Shown here in pieces: positions 45,635-57,203 of a stretch of DNA of 64,000 nucleotides. The stretch's first letter is position 1. Each line of letters opens with the position of its first letter. A program made the translations under genes and the position numbers. Where the stretch lies: the NCBI GenBank assembly GCA_963995505.1, contig OZ023185.1:19045691-19109690 (forward strand), in the 5' to 3' direction. The notes below the pieces were generated by a model. The model was not told the origin of the DNA and ran no database searches. It saw only the letters and a program-made list of their open reading frames with translations. The stretch is from Hypericum androsaemum. Lineage: Eukaryota; Streptophyta; Magnoliopsida; Malpighiales; Hypericaceae.

Positions 45635-46919
45635 AATGTTCTTTGACACGAAAATTGGAGTAATGAAAATGAAATTATATCAGTTAAAAATACAAAGTTA
45701 TATTTTCGGATAGATTATGGTTTTAACGGTTTTCATAATATTTGGTTATGTACTTATGTTGATGCGACGGGTACAGATTCATGGTAGGTAGTCGGTTTTG
45801 GGATATCTCAATAATTAGTAAATTAGGGCCCGCCACCATTGTGCCTCATCAACGGGCAAAAATTCTTTTTTTTTTGACAAACAACGGGCAAAAATTCTAG
45901 GAGGTCGTTTTTAGTTATACTGATGCAGCCAGCCGCCAGCTCCCCAAGGAACCGCAGCTACTTACTGCACTACTATTTTGTCTTGGAGTTGTAGGCCCAT
46001 CTCACACTGAGGTCGGTTTAAGCGGTAAATAATGATACATTTAAATTTTAAGTTTGAATTTTGGATGAGTAAACTATACTTATAAAAAATAATTTGCTAA
46101 ATTTTAAATCATTTTGATTTACAGTTTATTTATTTATTTATCTAATTTTTATTAAATTAGTGAACATATTGTATTTAAATTTGTTTTTTATGATAAAATT
46201 TCACACCATACCATAATTTAAACCATAGACGTCCCTGATTTATACATGCCTTGTGTATTTGATATTGTTGTGTTCACAAATATTTATTATTAATATTTTT
46301 TCAAAAATTTAAACTCGATATGTCTTAGTTAAGCTAGAAAAATATTTGCTGTTTTTATTGATTACTTATTTAATCTTCCACGTGTTATGACTTATGACCT
46401 TTTCTTTTCTCTTCGGTGCTAATTACCATCCCTAAAGCCCAAAAGATACGAGAGTTGAAAGAAAAGCACATACTGGTAAGGCCCAAGAAAAGCCATTATA
46501 GGCCTACCTAGTTGGCAAATAAAGAATGGGACACGACCAGGCATCCAGTACAAAATTAAGCAGTTGGGCCAAAAAAAAAAGGGTATAATAGAAGTCGACA
46601 AATTAGATTTTATCAACTTCCATGTCGATGTTTTTATTTGAAAAACCGATGTATTTCAAATGTTTCAAGAGATGTATAGCAATATTTTCGGTGTTTTTTG
46701 TGATTTTATAAACGTAGCTAAAGTTTCTGATTGTGTTATTTTGGTCCATTTTATTCAGATTTCCACTTTACGAACCTAAAGTTTCACTAAACGGATATAT
46801 GCTTAACATTTGGCTTTAGAAAATACAGTGTGACGAATATTTTGCCCATAACGATATCACGGCCAGTCAACGACTGGCTCCACGTCACCGTAACGTAATT
46901 AGCACTCCAAGTTAAGGTG
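45635..46919. other. Intergenic, nothing supported
   Basis: AT-rich, short frames only. A weak SINE-like tail lies near 46,190-46,220 (ttcacaccataccataattt), too diverged to call. Confidence 0.4.
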
Positions 46920-46922
46920 TTA

Positions 46923-47339
46923 GACCATCCACAACGGGGTGGGTCCTCTCAGAAAAAAAAATTTCTTAAAAAAAGAAAAGTGTTAATTTGATGCGACCCA
47001 GAGCGGTCGCCTGCTCCTCGGCCGCGAGCGTCCTTTTTTTAGTCTAGTTTATTTACATTTGGTATAATATTATTTGACATATTTTTAATTTTCTTATAAA
47101 TTGAGCCTAATATTTTTAAAGGGTATATAATTTATTTTTTAATTTTTTACAAAAATTTGTATAACTAATACATGTTTGTGGACGAGAGAGAAATTAATTA
47201 TTTATTTTGTGACCTAGGTTGGATGAGTTGTTGTTGTGAGTATCCATTATTTAATTGGGTTGAGTTCGGTATAGATGAGTGATAAATTAATTGTTTATTC
47301 TGTGACATATGTTGGAATTGGTTGTTGTTGTGGATAGCT
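46923..47339. mobile_element. Tourist-like MITE (TTA target duplication)
   Basis: 417 bp, left end gaccatccacaac, right end inverted agctatccacaac (10 of 13). TTA at 46,920-46,922 and 47,340-47,342 fits PIF/Harbinger. The inside resembles 13,100-13,420 and 48,600-48,800. Confidence 0.6.
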
Positions 47340-47554
47340 TTAGGCTCACCAAGCGACGCTCACAATCATTTTTTTATTTTTTAAATCTTAATCTAATACT
47401 AATAATACATGATACAATATTATTCGTTGAAATAGGTACCAGTGAATATTATTTGTTTGGTTATCATAATTAATATTATCTTTCGATAAAAAATAAAAAA
47501 ATAAAAATAGTATTTTTCAATTCTCTATAAATAGAGTTCAATATTAACATATTT

Positions 47555-48505
47555 TATACACAATCTTGAATTTTGGACGCTTGTAACTTGGTCGAATATT
47601 AACTTCAAACGTATTTTTAAAAGTCTTACATTCCGAATTTAGAGAAGTCATAAACTAAAAAGTTGTAGATATACGTCTTAGCTTCGCAAAAGCAACTTGA
47701 ATCAACTCAATCAGTCTGGAATAAGAAGTTGAGGCTCCCCAACTGAAACTCGACCTCGTAATTTGCTCGACTATTAACTTCAAACATATTTTTGACAGTC
47801 CTATACTCCAAATTTGGAGAAGTTATAAACTAAAAAGTTGCAGATATATATCCCACCTTCACAAAGCAATTTGAATCAACTCAATCAGACTCCGGAATAA
47901 GAAGTTGTGGCTCCCCAATCAAAATTTATCCTCATAACTTGCTCGACTATTGACTTCAAATATATTTTTCACAGTCTTATCTTCCGAATTTGGAGAAGTC
48001 ATAAACTAAAAAATTGTAGATATATGTCTCATCTTCTTAAAGCAACTTGAATCAACTCAATCAGACTAAGAAATAAGAAGTTGTGGCTCTCCAACGAAAA
48101 CTTATCATTGTAATTCGCTCTACTATTAATTTCAAATATACTTTCAACAGTTTTATACTCTAAATTTGGAGAATTCATAAACTAAAAAGTTGTAGATATA
48201 CATCCCACCTTCATAAAGCAATTTGAATCAACTTAATCGGACTCCAGAATAAGAAGTTGTGATTCTCCAATCGAAACTCATCCTCGTAACTCGCTCGACT
48301 ATTGACTTCAAACATATTTTTCACAGTCTTACACTCCAAATTTGGAGAAAGTCAACTAAAAAGTTAGATATACGTCTCACCTTCACAAAGCAACTTGAAT
48401 CAACTCAATCGGACTCCGGAATAAGAAGTTGCGGCTCCCCAACTGAAATTCGTCCTCGTAACTCGCTCGACTATTGATTTCAAACGTATTTTCGACATCC
48501 ATTTG
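47555..48505. repeat. Satellite-like tandem array, about 176 bp unit
   Basis: The anchor motif cgactattgacttcaaa (or variants) occurs at 47,593, 47,768, 47,944, 48,120, 48,296 and 48,468: periods 175, 176, 176, 176 and 172. All parts of the unit repeat (e.g. aatttggagaagtcataaac, ggaataagaagttg). About 5.4 units, diverged from each other by roughly 10-15 percent by eye. No frame. Confidence 0.9.
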
Positions 48506-49279
48506 TAGCTCGATTTATTTCTTTCTAATTTTGTATTCTAACTTTTGTAATCTTAATTTTTATTTTATTTTTATCTTGTTATAATTATGAACGCATAATT
48601 TTTTATATTTATTATAATTTATATGTAAACATAAATTAAATTATAGATAATATGTGGATGAGAGAGAAATTAATTATTTATTTGGTGAGCGGATTGGATG
48701 AAATCACCAATAAAGATAATAAAAGATTGGGTTGGGTTGGATTGAATAGTAATTTGATGAAAGAAAAATTAATTATTTATTGGGTGGACGGATCCACCAA
48801 TAAACGTAGTCTTACTAAATTCCTTTTACCCTTTTCCATAATTTTTATAAGTAAAATTCTATTACTCCTAAATATAGTTTGAATAAAAATAGTTTTCAAA
48901 CTTACATCATATGTTTATTGAGTACATTATCCAAAAACATATCATAATAGAGCTATACTAAATCCTATCTCAATACAAAAACCAAAATTTTCCCTAGTTC
49001 TTTTTTTCATATGTATGTCCCACATAAGAAAATGTTTTTCTATTGCCATATTTAGGGCACTATTTTCAGAAGTGTTTAATATTAAAATATTACTTGTGCA
49101 ACTGCCAACTTTAGTTTGTATATATTTTTTGAATGGATAAAACCGGCGACTCTTAAACCTCGAAATCTCATACATGATCCACAGATTAATTCAGCGATGA
49201 CGTTTCATGCTATAGTTAAATATGGTTACACCTGCTATCGGTCGTACAAGATACATACATGAAATATATACCTACAACT
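48506..49279. other. AT-rich spacer with MITE-like remnants
   Basis: Bases 48,650-48,800 contain two copies of gagagaaattaattattta / gaaagaaaaattaattattta type sequence shared with 13,260-13,380 and 47,190-47,320. Nothing else is recognised. Confidence 0.4.
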
Positions 49280-49552
49280 TGTTAGAGATTGTTCCAAATT
49301 CCTAATTAGAGTAGGGCTCTATTTCCTGATCAGAATAGAGTACTAGTCTCCTATATATATACGGCCTATGCCTAGGTCTTATTTGTACTAGTTGAGAGTT
49401 ATGAGGTAGAGAGAACCCTCACGGAAGCCTTGTAACCAATTGGACTCACATAGTGAACGACTCTCCTTTGCCCGTGGTTTTCTCCCCGTCTTGGGGTTTC
49501 CACGTAATTCTTGTGTCTTGTGTTTTACTCGTTTCGATCTTATTTCTCAACA
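49280..49552 (+). repeat. 5' LTR of copia element 2
   Basis: 273 bp, tgttagagatt...tctcaaca; TATA-like ctatatatat near 49,350. It differs from the 3' LTR at eight positions by eye, all transitions. Confidence 0.92.
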
Positions 49553-49895
49553 ATTGGTATCAGAACCGAATCTGAGTTTTGAGTATTCGAGTATTGAAAA
49601 AAAAAATGTGAACAGTAATCGATTTGGGGGAAAATTGGGATTTAGGGTTTTGAAACCCTTGGAGTCGCCGCCGCCCGCGTTCCGACCACCCCTTGGAGCC
49701 GCCACCACCGAACCCGTCGCCGCGGAGGAGAAGGAAAGGGTCAGCCACCGCCTGTGAGAGATTTGGGTTGAAAAACCATAATTTTCGAGTTGACCAAAAG
49801 TCAACTATTTGACTGGTTGACCAAAAGTCAACTGTTTTGGCTGATTTTAGTTTTCTAACCAATTTTGGGCTGATTTTTTTGGTTCGAGGAGCTTC

Positions 49896-52800
49896 ATGAT
49901 GACTTCCATGAAGTACGAAATCCCTCAATTGATGAGGAAAACTAATTTTTCCTTGTGGCAGGTGAAGATGCGTGCTATTTTGACACATCTAGAGCTGGAT
50001 GAGACTCTTCTTGATGAGAAGTCGATGCCTTCGAGTTGGGATGCTGCAATGAAGGCGTCAAAAAACCGTAAGGCTGTGAGTCAGATCCAGTTACATCTGT
50101 TAGATGATATTTTACGGGACGTGTTGAAAGAGACAATAGCTTCCTCGTTATGGGCAAAGCTTGAAAAGTTGTGCATGCCCAAGAGTTTGACCAACAAACT
50201 GTGATTGAAGCAACGACTGTTTTCTATCCGGATGCAAGAAGATAAGTCTACTCACGACCACCTTAATAAATTTAAGGATATAGTGGCTGATCTTAGAACT
50301 CTGGATGTGAAATATGATGATGAGGATCTTACTTTATTATTATTGTGCTTGTTGCCTGTTTCTTATCAGCAATTCAGAGATACTCTGTTGTTCAGCCATG
50401 ATACTCTGAGTTGGGATGATGTTCATGATTCGCTCTTGGAGAAAGAGAGAATTGATAAGCACACTGTGAGTTCCTCTAAAAATAGCCAAGGGACTGGATT
50501 GGTCGTGAGAGGGAGGTCTGAAGAGAGGAATGCTAAGTCTGGTTCGAGGAAGAAGAGCAGAAGCAAATCAAGGTCAAGGCACAAGGATAAGACTTGTTTC
50601 AACTATCATAAGGTTGGGCATATTAAATGGTTCTGTCCGGAGTTGAAGAACAAGAAGAAGGGCGAAAAGTCCAGTGCACCGAAAGGAGAAAGTTCTGATA
50701 GCGGCAGTACTAGTGTTGCCACCACCACTCAGAAAGAAGAATCTGTTGGAGACCTTTTGTCTGTGATTGATGGGAAGTCTAAAGTTGATGCTACTTGGGT
50801 CCTTGATTCTGCTTGTACATTTCATATGTGTCCTATCCGGGACTGGTTTTCAACATATGAATGTGCGGAGGGTAATATTCTCATGAAAAATAATTTTATC
50901 TACAAGGTTGTTAGTATTGGCACAGTGAAGATCAAGATGCATGATGGTGTCATTCGAACGTTGACAAATGTGAGGCATATCCCTGATTTGAAGCAGAACT
51001 TGATTTCGCTGAGTACTCTTGATACATTGGGGTACAAGTATACCGGAGAAGGTGGAGTTCTTCGTGTGAGTAAGAACTCATTAGTGCATATGAAGGCTAA
51101 GAAAGAGGTTAGAAATCTGTACGTTTTGCAGGGTTCTACAGTTACAGGGATTGCTGCTGCTGCATCTGGCTCATTGACAGATTCTGAGAATACCTCATTG
51201 TGGCATATGCGACTTGGTTACATGAGTGAGAAAGGCATGACCGAGCTAAATAGGAGAGGATTATTATGTGGACAGGGTATCGGGAAATTAGAATTTTGTG
51301 AGCATTGTGTGTTTGGCAAGCAGAAGAAAGTCAGTTTTCAGAAAGGTGTGCACACTACAAAGGGAAAACTTGACTATGTTCATTCTGATCTTTGGGGACC
51401 GTCTCAAGTTGCAACAAAGAATGGTTCCAAGTTTATGCTGACTATTATTGATGATTATTCGAGGAAGGTGTGAGCATTCTTCTTGAAGAGCAAGGATCAT
51501 GTCTTTGTCACGTTCAAGTAGTGGAAGACTATGATTGAAAAGTAGACTGGGAGAGATGTCAAGCATCTCTGCACAGACAATGAATTAGAGTTTTGCTCTA
51601 GTTGGTTTGATGAGTTCTGCAAGAATGAGGGTATTGTCAGGCATAAGACAATCCCGGGTACACCTCAACAGAATAGAGTCGCTGAAAGAATGAACAGAAC
51701 TTTGTTAGAAAAAGTTCGTTGTATGCTGTCAAATGCTGGTTTGCCTAAGTCATTTTGGGCTGAGGCTGCTTCCACTGCCTATCACTTTGTCAATGGTTCA
51801 CCTCATGCATCACTTGATGGTAAGGTACCTAAAGAATTGTGGTCTGAAAATCCTCCTAGTTATGCTGGTTTAAAGATATTTGGGTGTCCTGCCTATGCTC
51901 ATGTGAATAATGGCAAGTTAGAGCTAAGATCTGTGAAATGTATCTTCCTTGGCTATGCTTCTAGAGTGAAGGGATACAAGTTGTGGTATCCCGAGCTGTC
52001 TAAGGTCTTGTTAAGTAGGAATATTATTTTCAAAGAGACAGACATGCTGAGTAAGAGGGAGGATATTTCTTCACCTGGTATTCTGAGTGCTCCAAGTGTG
52101 GACTTGCAAAAGTCAAAAGTGCAGGTGGAGTTTGATGCTGATCCAGAAGCGAGTTCCTTCCATGATGTTGATTGCCATGGTCCTACTCGTGGTGGGTTGT
52201 CTGATGAAGCTGAGAATGTTGGCACAGTTGAGAGGGAGCCAGCGTATTCTATTGCTAGAGACAGGCCCAGAAGAATTATCAGGCCTCCACAGAAGTTGGG
52301 TGAAGCTGATATTGTTACTTTTGCCCTGAATGTGGTAGAAGAAGTTAATAGCTGTGAAGAATCGTCTAGTTACTCAGATGCTGTGAAGTCGAAAGACTCT
52401 GCTAGATGGTTGGTTGCTATGGAGGAAGAGATGGAATCTCTTTACAAGAACAAGACTTGGGAGATTACTAAGCTGCCTAAGGATAAGAAGGTTGTCAGCT
52501 GCAAGTGGGTATTCAAGAAGAAGGATGGTATACATGGAGTTGAAGAGCCTAGATACAAGGCTAGGCTAGTGGCTAGAGGATATAGTCAGATTCCTGGTGT
52601 GGACTTTAATGAGGTATTTTCACCAGTTGTGAAGCATACCTCGATTCGTTCTCTTCTTGGTATTATTGCTATGCAGGATTTGGAGCTTAAACAACTTGAT
52701 GTGAAGATAGCTTTCTTGAATGGAGAGCTTGAGGAGCGGATTTATATGGCACATCATGAGGGTTTTCATGTTGAAGGCAAAGAAGACCATGTGTGCTTGT

Positions 52801-53915
52801 TGAAAAAGTTCATGTATGGCCTTAAGCAGTCTCCGAGGCAGTGGTATAAAAAGTTTGATTCCTTTATGATTTCTCATGGTTATGAGAGGAGCAATTATGA
52901 TAGTTGTGTTTACCTGAAAAGGCTACGCGATGGTTCCCAAGTGTATTTGCTCCTGTATGTGGATGACATGTTAATTGCTGCAAGTGACATAGGAGAGGTG
53001 AGAAAGCTGAAAGCTCTGTTGAGTAGCGAGTTTGAGATGAAAGATTTGGGTCCTGCTAAGAAGATTCTTGGCATGGAGATTTTCAGAGATAGAGGAGCAA
53101 GCAAATTATTTCTGAGTCAGGAGAGTTACATTGGAAAGGTACTTGATAGGTTTGATGTGACTGGTAATCCTGTGAGTACTCCTCTTGGTACACATTTTCA
53201 GCTTTCCTCTGCCTTATCTCCACAGTCAGCTGCTGAGGTCGATTACATGTCTGGTGTTCCATACTCCAATGCTGTTGGTTCTCTGATGTATGCTATGGTT
53301 TACACACGCCCGGATTTGGCCTATGCTGTGAGTGTCGTTAGCAGGTTTATGGCAAATCCTGGAGAAGGTCATTGGAGAGCAGTGGAGTGGATTATGTGAT
53401 ACTTGAAGGGTACCAAGGGCGTGTGTCTATAGTTTGGAAGCACAAATGATGGAGTTGTTGGTTTCGTTGATTCAGATTATGCTGGAGACCTTGATAAGTC
53501 TAGGTCATTGTCTGGATATGTCTTCACTCTTGGAGGATGTGCTATCAGTTGGAGAGCTTGTCTACAGGCCACAGTGGCGTTGTCTACCACTGAGGCGGAG
53601 TACTGGGCTATAACTGAAGGTGTGAAGGAGGCTATCTGGTTGAAAGGTTTCTTCAGTGAAATCTGTGAGAAGCTGCAGGTCAGTACAGTGTACTGTGATA
53701 GCCAAAGTGCTATCCATCTCACGAGGGATGCTATGTATCATGAGAGGACAAAGCACATTAATGTGAGGTACCACTTCATTCAGGAGCATGTTGCTCAAGG
53801 TGACATTGTTGTGAGCAAAGTGGGTACAAAGGACAACCCTGCAGACATGTTGACGAAGTCGCTTTCTGGTGCTAAGTTCGAGCATTGCTTGGACTTAGTA
53901 GGTGTTCGTGCTTGA
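49896..53915 (+). pseudogene. Copia polyprotein, single frame with six stops (element 2)
   Basis: Start MMTSMKYEIPQLMRKTNFSL. In-frame stops at 50,202 (TGA), 51,471 (TGA), 51,519 (TAG), 51,543 (TAG), 53,397 (TGA) and 53,430 (TAG), with no frameshift. Domains: gag; zinc knuckle CFNYHKVGHIKWFC (second Cys replaced by Tyr); protease VLDSACTFH; GAG-pre-integrase (WHMRLGYMSEKGMTEL, CEHCVFGKQ); integrase (HSDLWGP, CTDNELEF, AERMNRTL); reverse transcriptase (LDVKIAFLNGELEERIYM, YVDDMLIAASD at about 52,960); RNase H ([44 protein letters not shown]). The whole C-terminus is complete. A young, recently silenced copy. Confidence 0.92.
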
Positions 53916-53997
53916 TGCTGATAGCCCTTAGGGGTTGGTGGTGAAGGTGGAAAAACGTTGAAGTTGGAGTCATAGAATTTGGTCCAAGGTGGAGATT

Positions 53998-54270
53998 TGT
54001 TAGGGATTGTTCCAAATTCCTAATTAGAGTAGGGCTCTATTTCCTGATCAGAATAGAGTACTAGTCTCCTATATATATACGGCCTATGCCTAGGTCTTAT
54101 TTGTACTAGTTGAGAGTTGTGAGGTAGAGAGAACCCTCACGGAGGCCTTGTAACCGATTGGACTCACATAGTGGACGACTCTCCTTTGCCCGTAGTTTTT
54201 TCCCCGTCTTGGGGTTTCCACGTAATTCTTGTGTCTCGTGTTTTACTCGTTTCGATCTTATTTCTCAACA
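53998..54270 (+). repeat. 3' LTR of copia element 2
   Basis: 273 bp, tgttagggatt...tctcaaca, same length as the 5' LTR. Confidence 0.92.
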
Positions 54271-55460
54271 ATAACTACATATAAATGTGTATATTTATTT
54301 ATTTATAGGGAAGCAAGCCGAAAGTGCCTTTTTGTGATGCGATAATCCTCACACGTATAACATATATGATATGGATCAATAAATTGTACAATAAACAAAA
54401 TTTAAATTCCCAGAATCAAACTTAATTGAAATCCATTGGTCCTAGGCACCGTCCCGTTAGATAATATTCTTCTCAATCGACATGTAAGCAACAGATCCGA
54501 TACAAATTCGCTAGTGCCATTTCTATTTCGTACAAGTGGGTGCGAAATAATTATTCCAGATAATAGAGAGTCAACTTAGAAAATTGATTAACCATTTAGG
54601 AATTGGCTCGTAAAATACTTGGATCCCTATATGTGATACATGATATTTTTTATAAATGATTAAGTAATTTGATTTGAATTATTTATATTAACAAGGTGAA
54701 AATTATTTTATGGCACACATTTTAAAATAATTTCAAGATTAAATATGTTTGACCTGTGCTAATTTAGTAATGGGTAACCTCCTGAAAAATTTCTTAGGAT
54801 GCGTGTGAGTGAGGATAAAACACGCTAGAAAATGCTAGCGTTGGTATGTGGAGACTGTCAGTTAGATTACGGGGTGTTACAAGTGATATCAGAACAAGAC
54901 CTCAGCTTGTACGTGAATTGTCTGAATCTGGCGCGACGACAACGTCGCGTATTTAAGGAGGGATGGATGTGAATTATTTATATTAAGTGATTTGATTTAG
55001 ACTATCCATATCAACAAGGTGTACATTTTTTGTAAATAGAACACAAAAAATTTAGATTCATTTAAAAAATATGTGGGTTCAAAATATCACGAATGTGAAA
55101 ATCGACATTGAGAGAACTATTCATAAATAAAATTTGATACTCATGGATTATAAATACTAGATTTTCTAGTCTATTTATTTGTAGAAAGAAAATATGACTA
55201 CATGTGCCGCCTTCGAATTTAAAAATAAAAAATAAAAGGTAGTCGAACTAGCGAAATCAGATTGTACTGCTTATATCCGATGATGAACTTCATAGAAGAT
55301 TCCCGTAATTTTTTTGGGTCAAGAACGAGGGGCATAGTCGTAATACTTTGAATTTCCGATAAAATTTGGTGCATTAAAATCCCGTAATTAATTACAATAG
55401 TCAAATGTGGTCAAATATTCACATGATATGGACTTCTAGAAAATTCCATGCACGCTTGCG
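54271..55460. other. Upstream region of the second ERF gene, with an LTR/PBS remnant
   Basis: Around 54,881-54,910 ggggtgttacaagtgatatcagaac resembles a gypsy LTR end plus primer site. A direct repeat, tgattt-ga-tat-tatattaacaaggtg, flanks it (about 54,668 and 54,986). Otherwise AT-rich without genes. Confidence 0.4.
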
Positions 55461-55464
55461 CAAT

Positions 55465-55474
55465 CTATATAACC
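55465..55474 (+). promoter_or_regulatory. TATA box of the ERF095-098-type gene
   Basis: CTATATAACC, about 55 bp before the ATG at 55,523, with a GA-rich leader between. Confidence 0.8.
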
Positions 55475-55522
55475 ACATAGAGAGGAGAGAGAGACGAACA
55501 TTGAAGGTTGACCGTAGATAAA

Positions 55523-56002
55523 ATGGAGGAGTCCAACAACGGGAAAGAGAAGGAGGAGAAGGGATCGGCCGACGAGGAATTGATCCGGTACCGGGGAGTG
55601 AGAAGGAGGCCGTGGGGGAAGTTCGCGGCGGAGATAAGGGACCCGTCGAGGCAAGGCGCGAGGCTGTGGCTAGGGACATTCGACAGGGCGGAGGATGCGG
55701 CCAGAGCTTACGATAGAGCCGCGTTTAACTTAAGGGGCCACCTCGCTATGCTCAATTTCCCTAATGAGTATTATTCCCAACTGGGTTCCTCTCCTTCTAC
55801 TCGGCTTCCTCATTATTCATCTTCTTCTTCGTCGTCTTCCTTGCATCCTTCGAGTAACGACGTCGGTGCAAGTGGTAGCAGACTGTTAGATGATCATCAG
55901 AAGCAAGTGTTCGAGTTCGAGTATTTGGATGATAAAGTGTTGGAGGAGCTTCTTGATCCATACTCCGAAGAGAGAGACAAGACGAAGAAGTTCCGCGGTT
56001 GA
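55523..56002 (+). CDS. AP2/ERF transcription factor, group IX (ERF095-098-like), 159 aa
   Basis: Short acidic/Lys N-terminus ([14 protein letters not shown]), one AP2/ERF domain (23-81) with [18 protein letters not shown] and [20 protein letters not shown], then a Ser-rich linker (99-113), the family-typical C-terminal [17 protein letters not shown] (129-145) and a basic tail. The ERF-type Ala and Asp of AAEIRD are present. Size and motif order match small group IX ERFs such as Arabidopsis ERF096 and ERF098. Relatives are nuclear activators binding GCC-box DNA in ethylene, jasmonate or stress responses. An in-frame TTG at 55,508 would add five residues, but ATG 55,523 (aaaATGG, good context) is the start. 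No intron. It lies 22 kb from the ERF1-type gene and is divergently oriented from it. Confidence 0.95.
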   Translation: MEESNNGKEKEEKGSADEELIRYRGVRRRPWGKFAAEIRDPSRQGARLWLGTFDRAEDAARAYDRAAFNLRGHLAMLNFPNEYYSQLGSSPSTRLPHYSSSSSSSSLHPSSNDVGASGSRLLDDHQKQVFEFEYLDDKVLEELLDPYSEERDKTKKFRG

Positions 56003-56048
56003 TGACTATAGCTTGTTTTTTACTTATAAAAAACTCTTTTTTTTTAAT

Positions 56049-56064
56049 CTCGGTCATGACCGAG
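56049..56064. terminator. Perfect 16 bp palindrome in the 3' untranslated region of the ERF gene
   Basis: ctcggtcatgaccgag, 47 bp after the stop codon, after a T-run. Could be an RNA hairpin or a protein site; chance is possible. Confidence 0.4.
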
Positions 56065-56299
56065 TTTGATCCATGTACTAGAATCCATACAAGGTTTTTT
56101 CGATTTGAAATGACATATGTTGGACGATTTGATCTGGATGTGTTCCGATGGCGCAAATCCTCTTTGATTACCCGATCATTTCGGTGGCCAAGGATTAATT
56201 CTTTGTACGGACCACTAGTCCACTTCTTTGGATGGAAAAGCACTGTTTGCCGAGATTATTTTATCATTATTTGCGAGTGTTTGTTGAAATTATAAGATA

Positions 56300-57203
56300 A
56301 TTAGAAGTTTATCTTGAGGGTCTATCCTGATCTAGACTCGAAGGGTCCAAGATTCATTGACTTTGACCGGGTCTAAACCCCCGAATTGTGTTATTTTAAA
56401 AGGATAAGGGCATGGGTATGAATCTATAGGATCCTGTCCTGATCCTACCCAAAATTTTTAAATTAATATTAAAATAATATATATGTATATTAATTATTAG
56501 ACATAATACCAAATTCTTAATTTTTTAGGTAGGTAAATATTCTTTATTAAAACGAAAATTCAAAATAAAAGAAGCGCAAAAAGAAAGACAAGATACAAGG
56601 GCTCGATATTTACATCAGTTACAACCTCACCCCCGACCAAAATGTTCCCTCACCTCAAGAGGAGAAGAAGAGGACCTATAAATCCTTGTAGGCAATCAAG
56701 AAAGTGAGCAGCGATTGATTATAAATGATCGAGTCATCCGTCCAAAGGATCCGCTCTTGGACATGAAAGAGCACAGAATGCAGGAGAAGCTCATTATCGC
56801 TCCTCGCCTCATTGAAGATAATACCATTACGAAGCAGCCACAGGCCCCAAGTAATATCAGCGAAAATCACAAACCAAATTCTCAATTTTAACTTACCCAA
56901 CTTCAACTTTTTTTTTGATTTGCTTTTTTGGTTTCTTTGTATTGATATGTTTAATGAATGAAAATGTCTCATTGCTATTTAAAAATTATCAAAAGATAAT
57001 TTAATTTTTAAAAATTAAATATTTAAAAATATATATGGACCTGCGGGTCGCCCTTATCCTGCCCAGTTTTTTAGGACCTAGAGCCTGCCCAAATCATTAT
57101 GTTTAAAGAGGATAAGGGTAAGGATATAGGCTTACCATTTAAAAAGAGGGTAATGATCTGGGTCCTATAGATCCTACCCGGATCCTGCCCATTGCCATCC
57201 TTA
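56300..57203. mobile_element. hAT-like MITE remnant, interrupted by a LINE fragment
   Basis: The right end ...cattgccatcctta and agggtaagg-tatagg-tta motifs match the element at 16,862-17,479. The left part (56,310-56,460, ggataagggcatgggtatg) is similar in style, but the left terminus was not found. The centre is LINE-derived. Confidence 0.4.
56520..56972 (-). pseudogene. LINE C-terminal fragment
   Basis: The minus frame shows IWFVIFADITWGLWLLRNGI then IFNEARSDNELLLHSVLFHV, homologous to WFALFGTVCWCIWKHQNYVI in the fragment at 36,362. T-rich 3' end toward 56,520. The zinc-binding Cys/His part and all upstream domains are gone. Confidence 0.6.

Larger units (their letters stand above)
49280..54270 (+). 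mobile_element. Full-length copia LTR retrotransposon, Tnt1-like (element 2)
   Basis: 4,991 bp with two 273 bp LTRs, primer site TGGTATCAGAACC (49,555-49,567) and polypurine tract aaggtggagatt (53,986-53,997). Flanks acaact and ataact are similar but not a clean 5 bp duplication. The polyprotein is in one frame throughout with six stops. Compact, Tnt1-type architecture. Confidence 0.92.
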
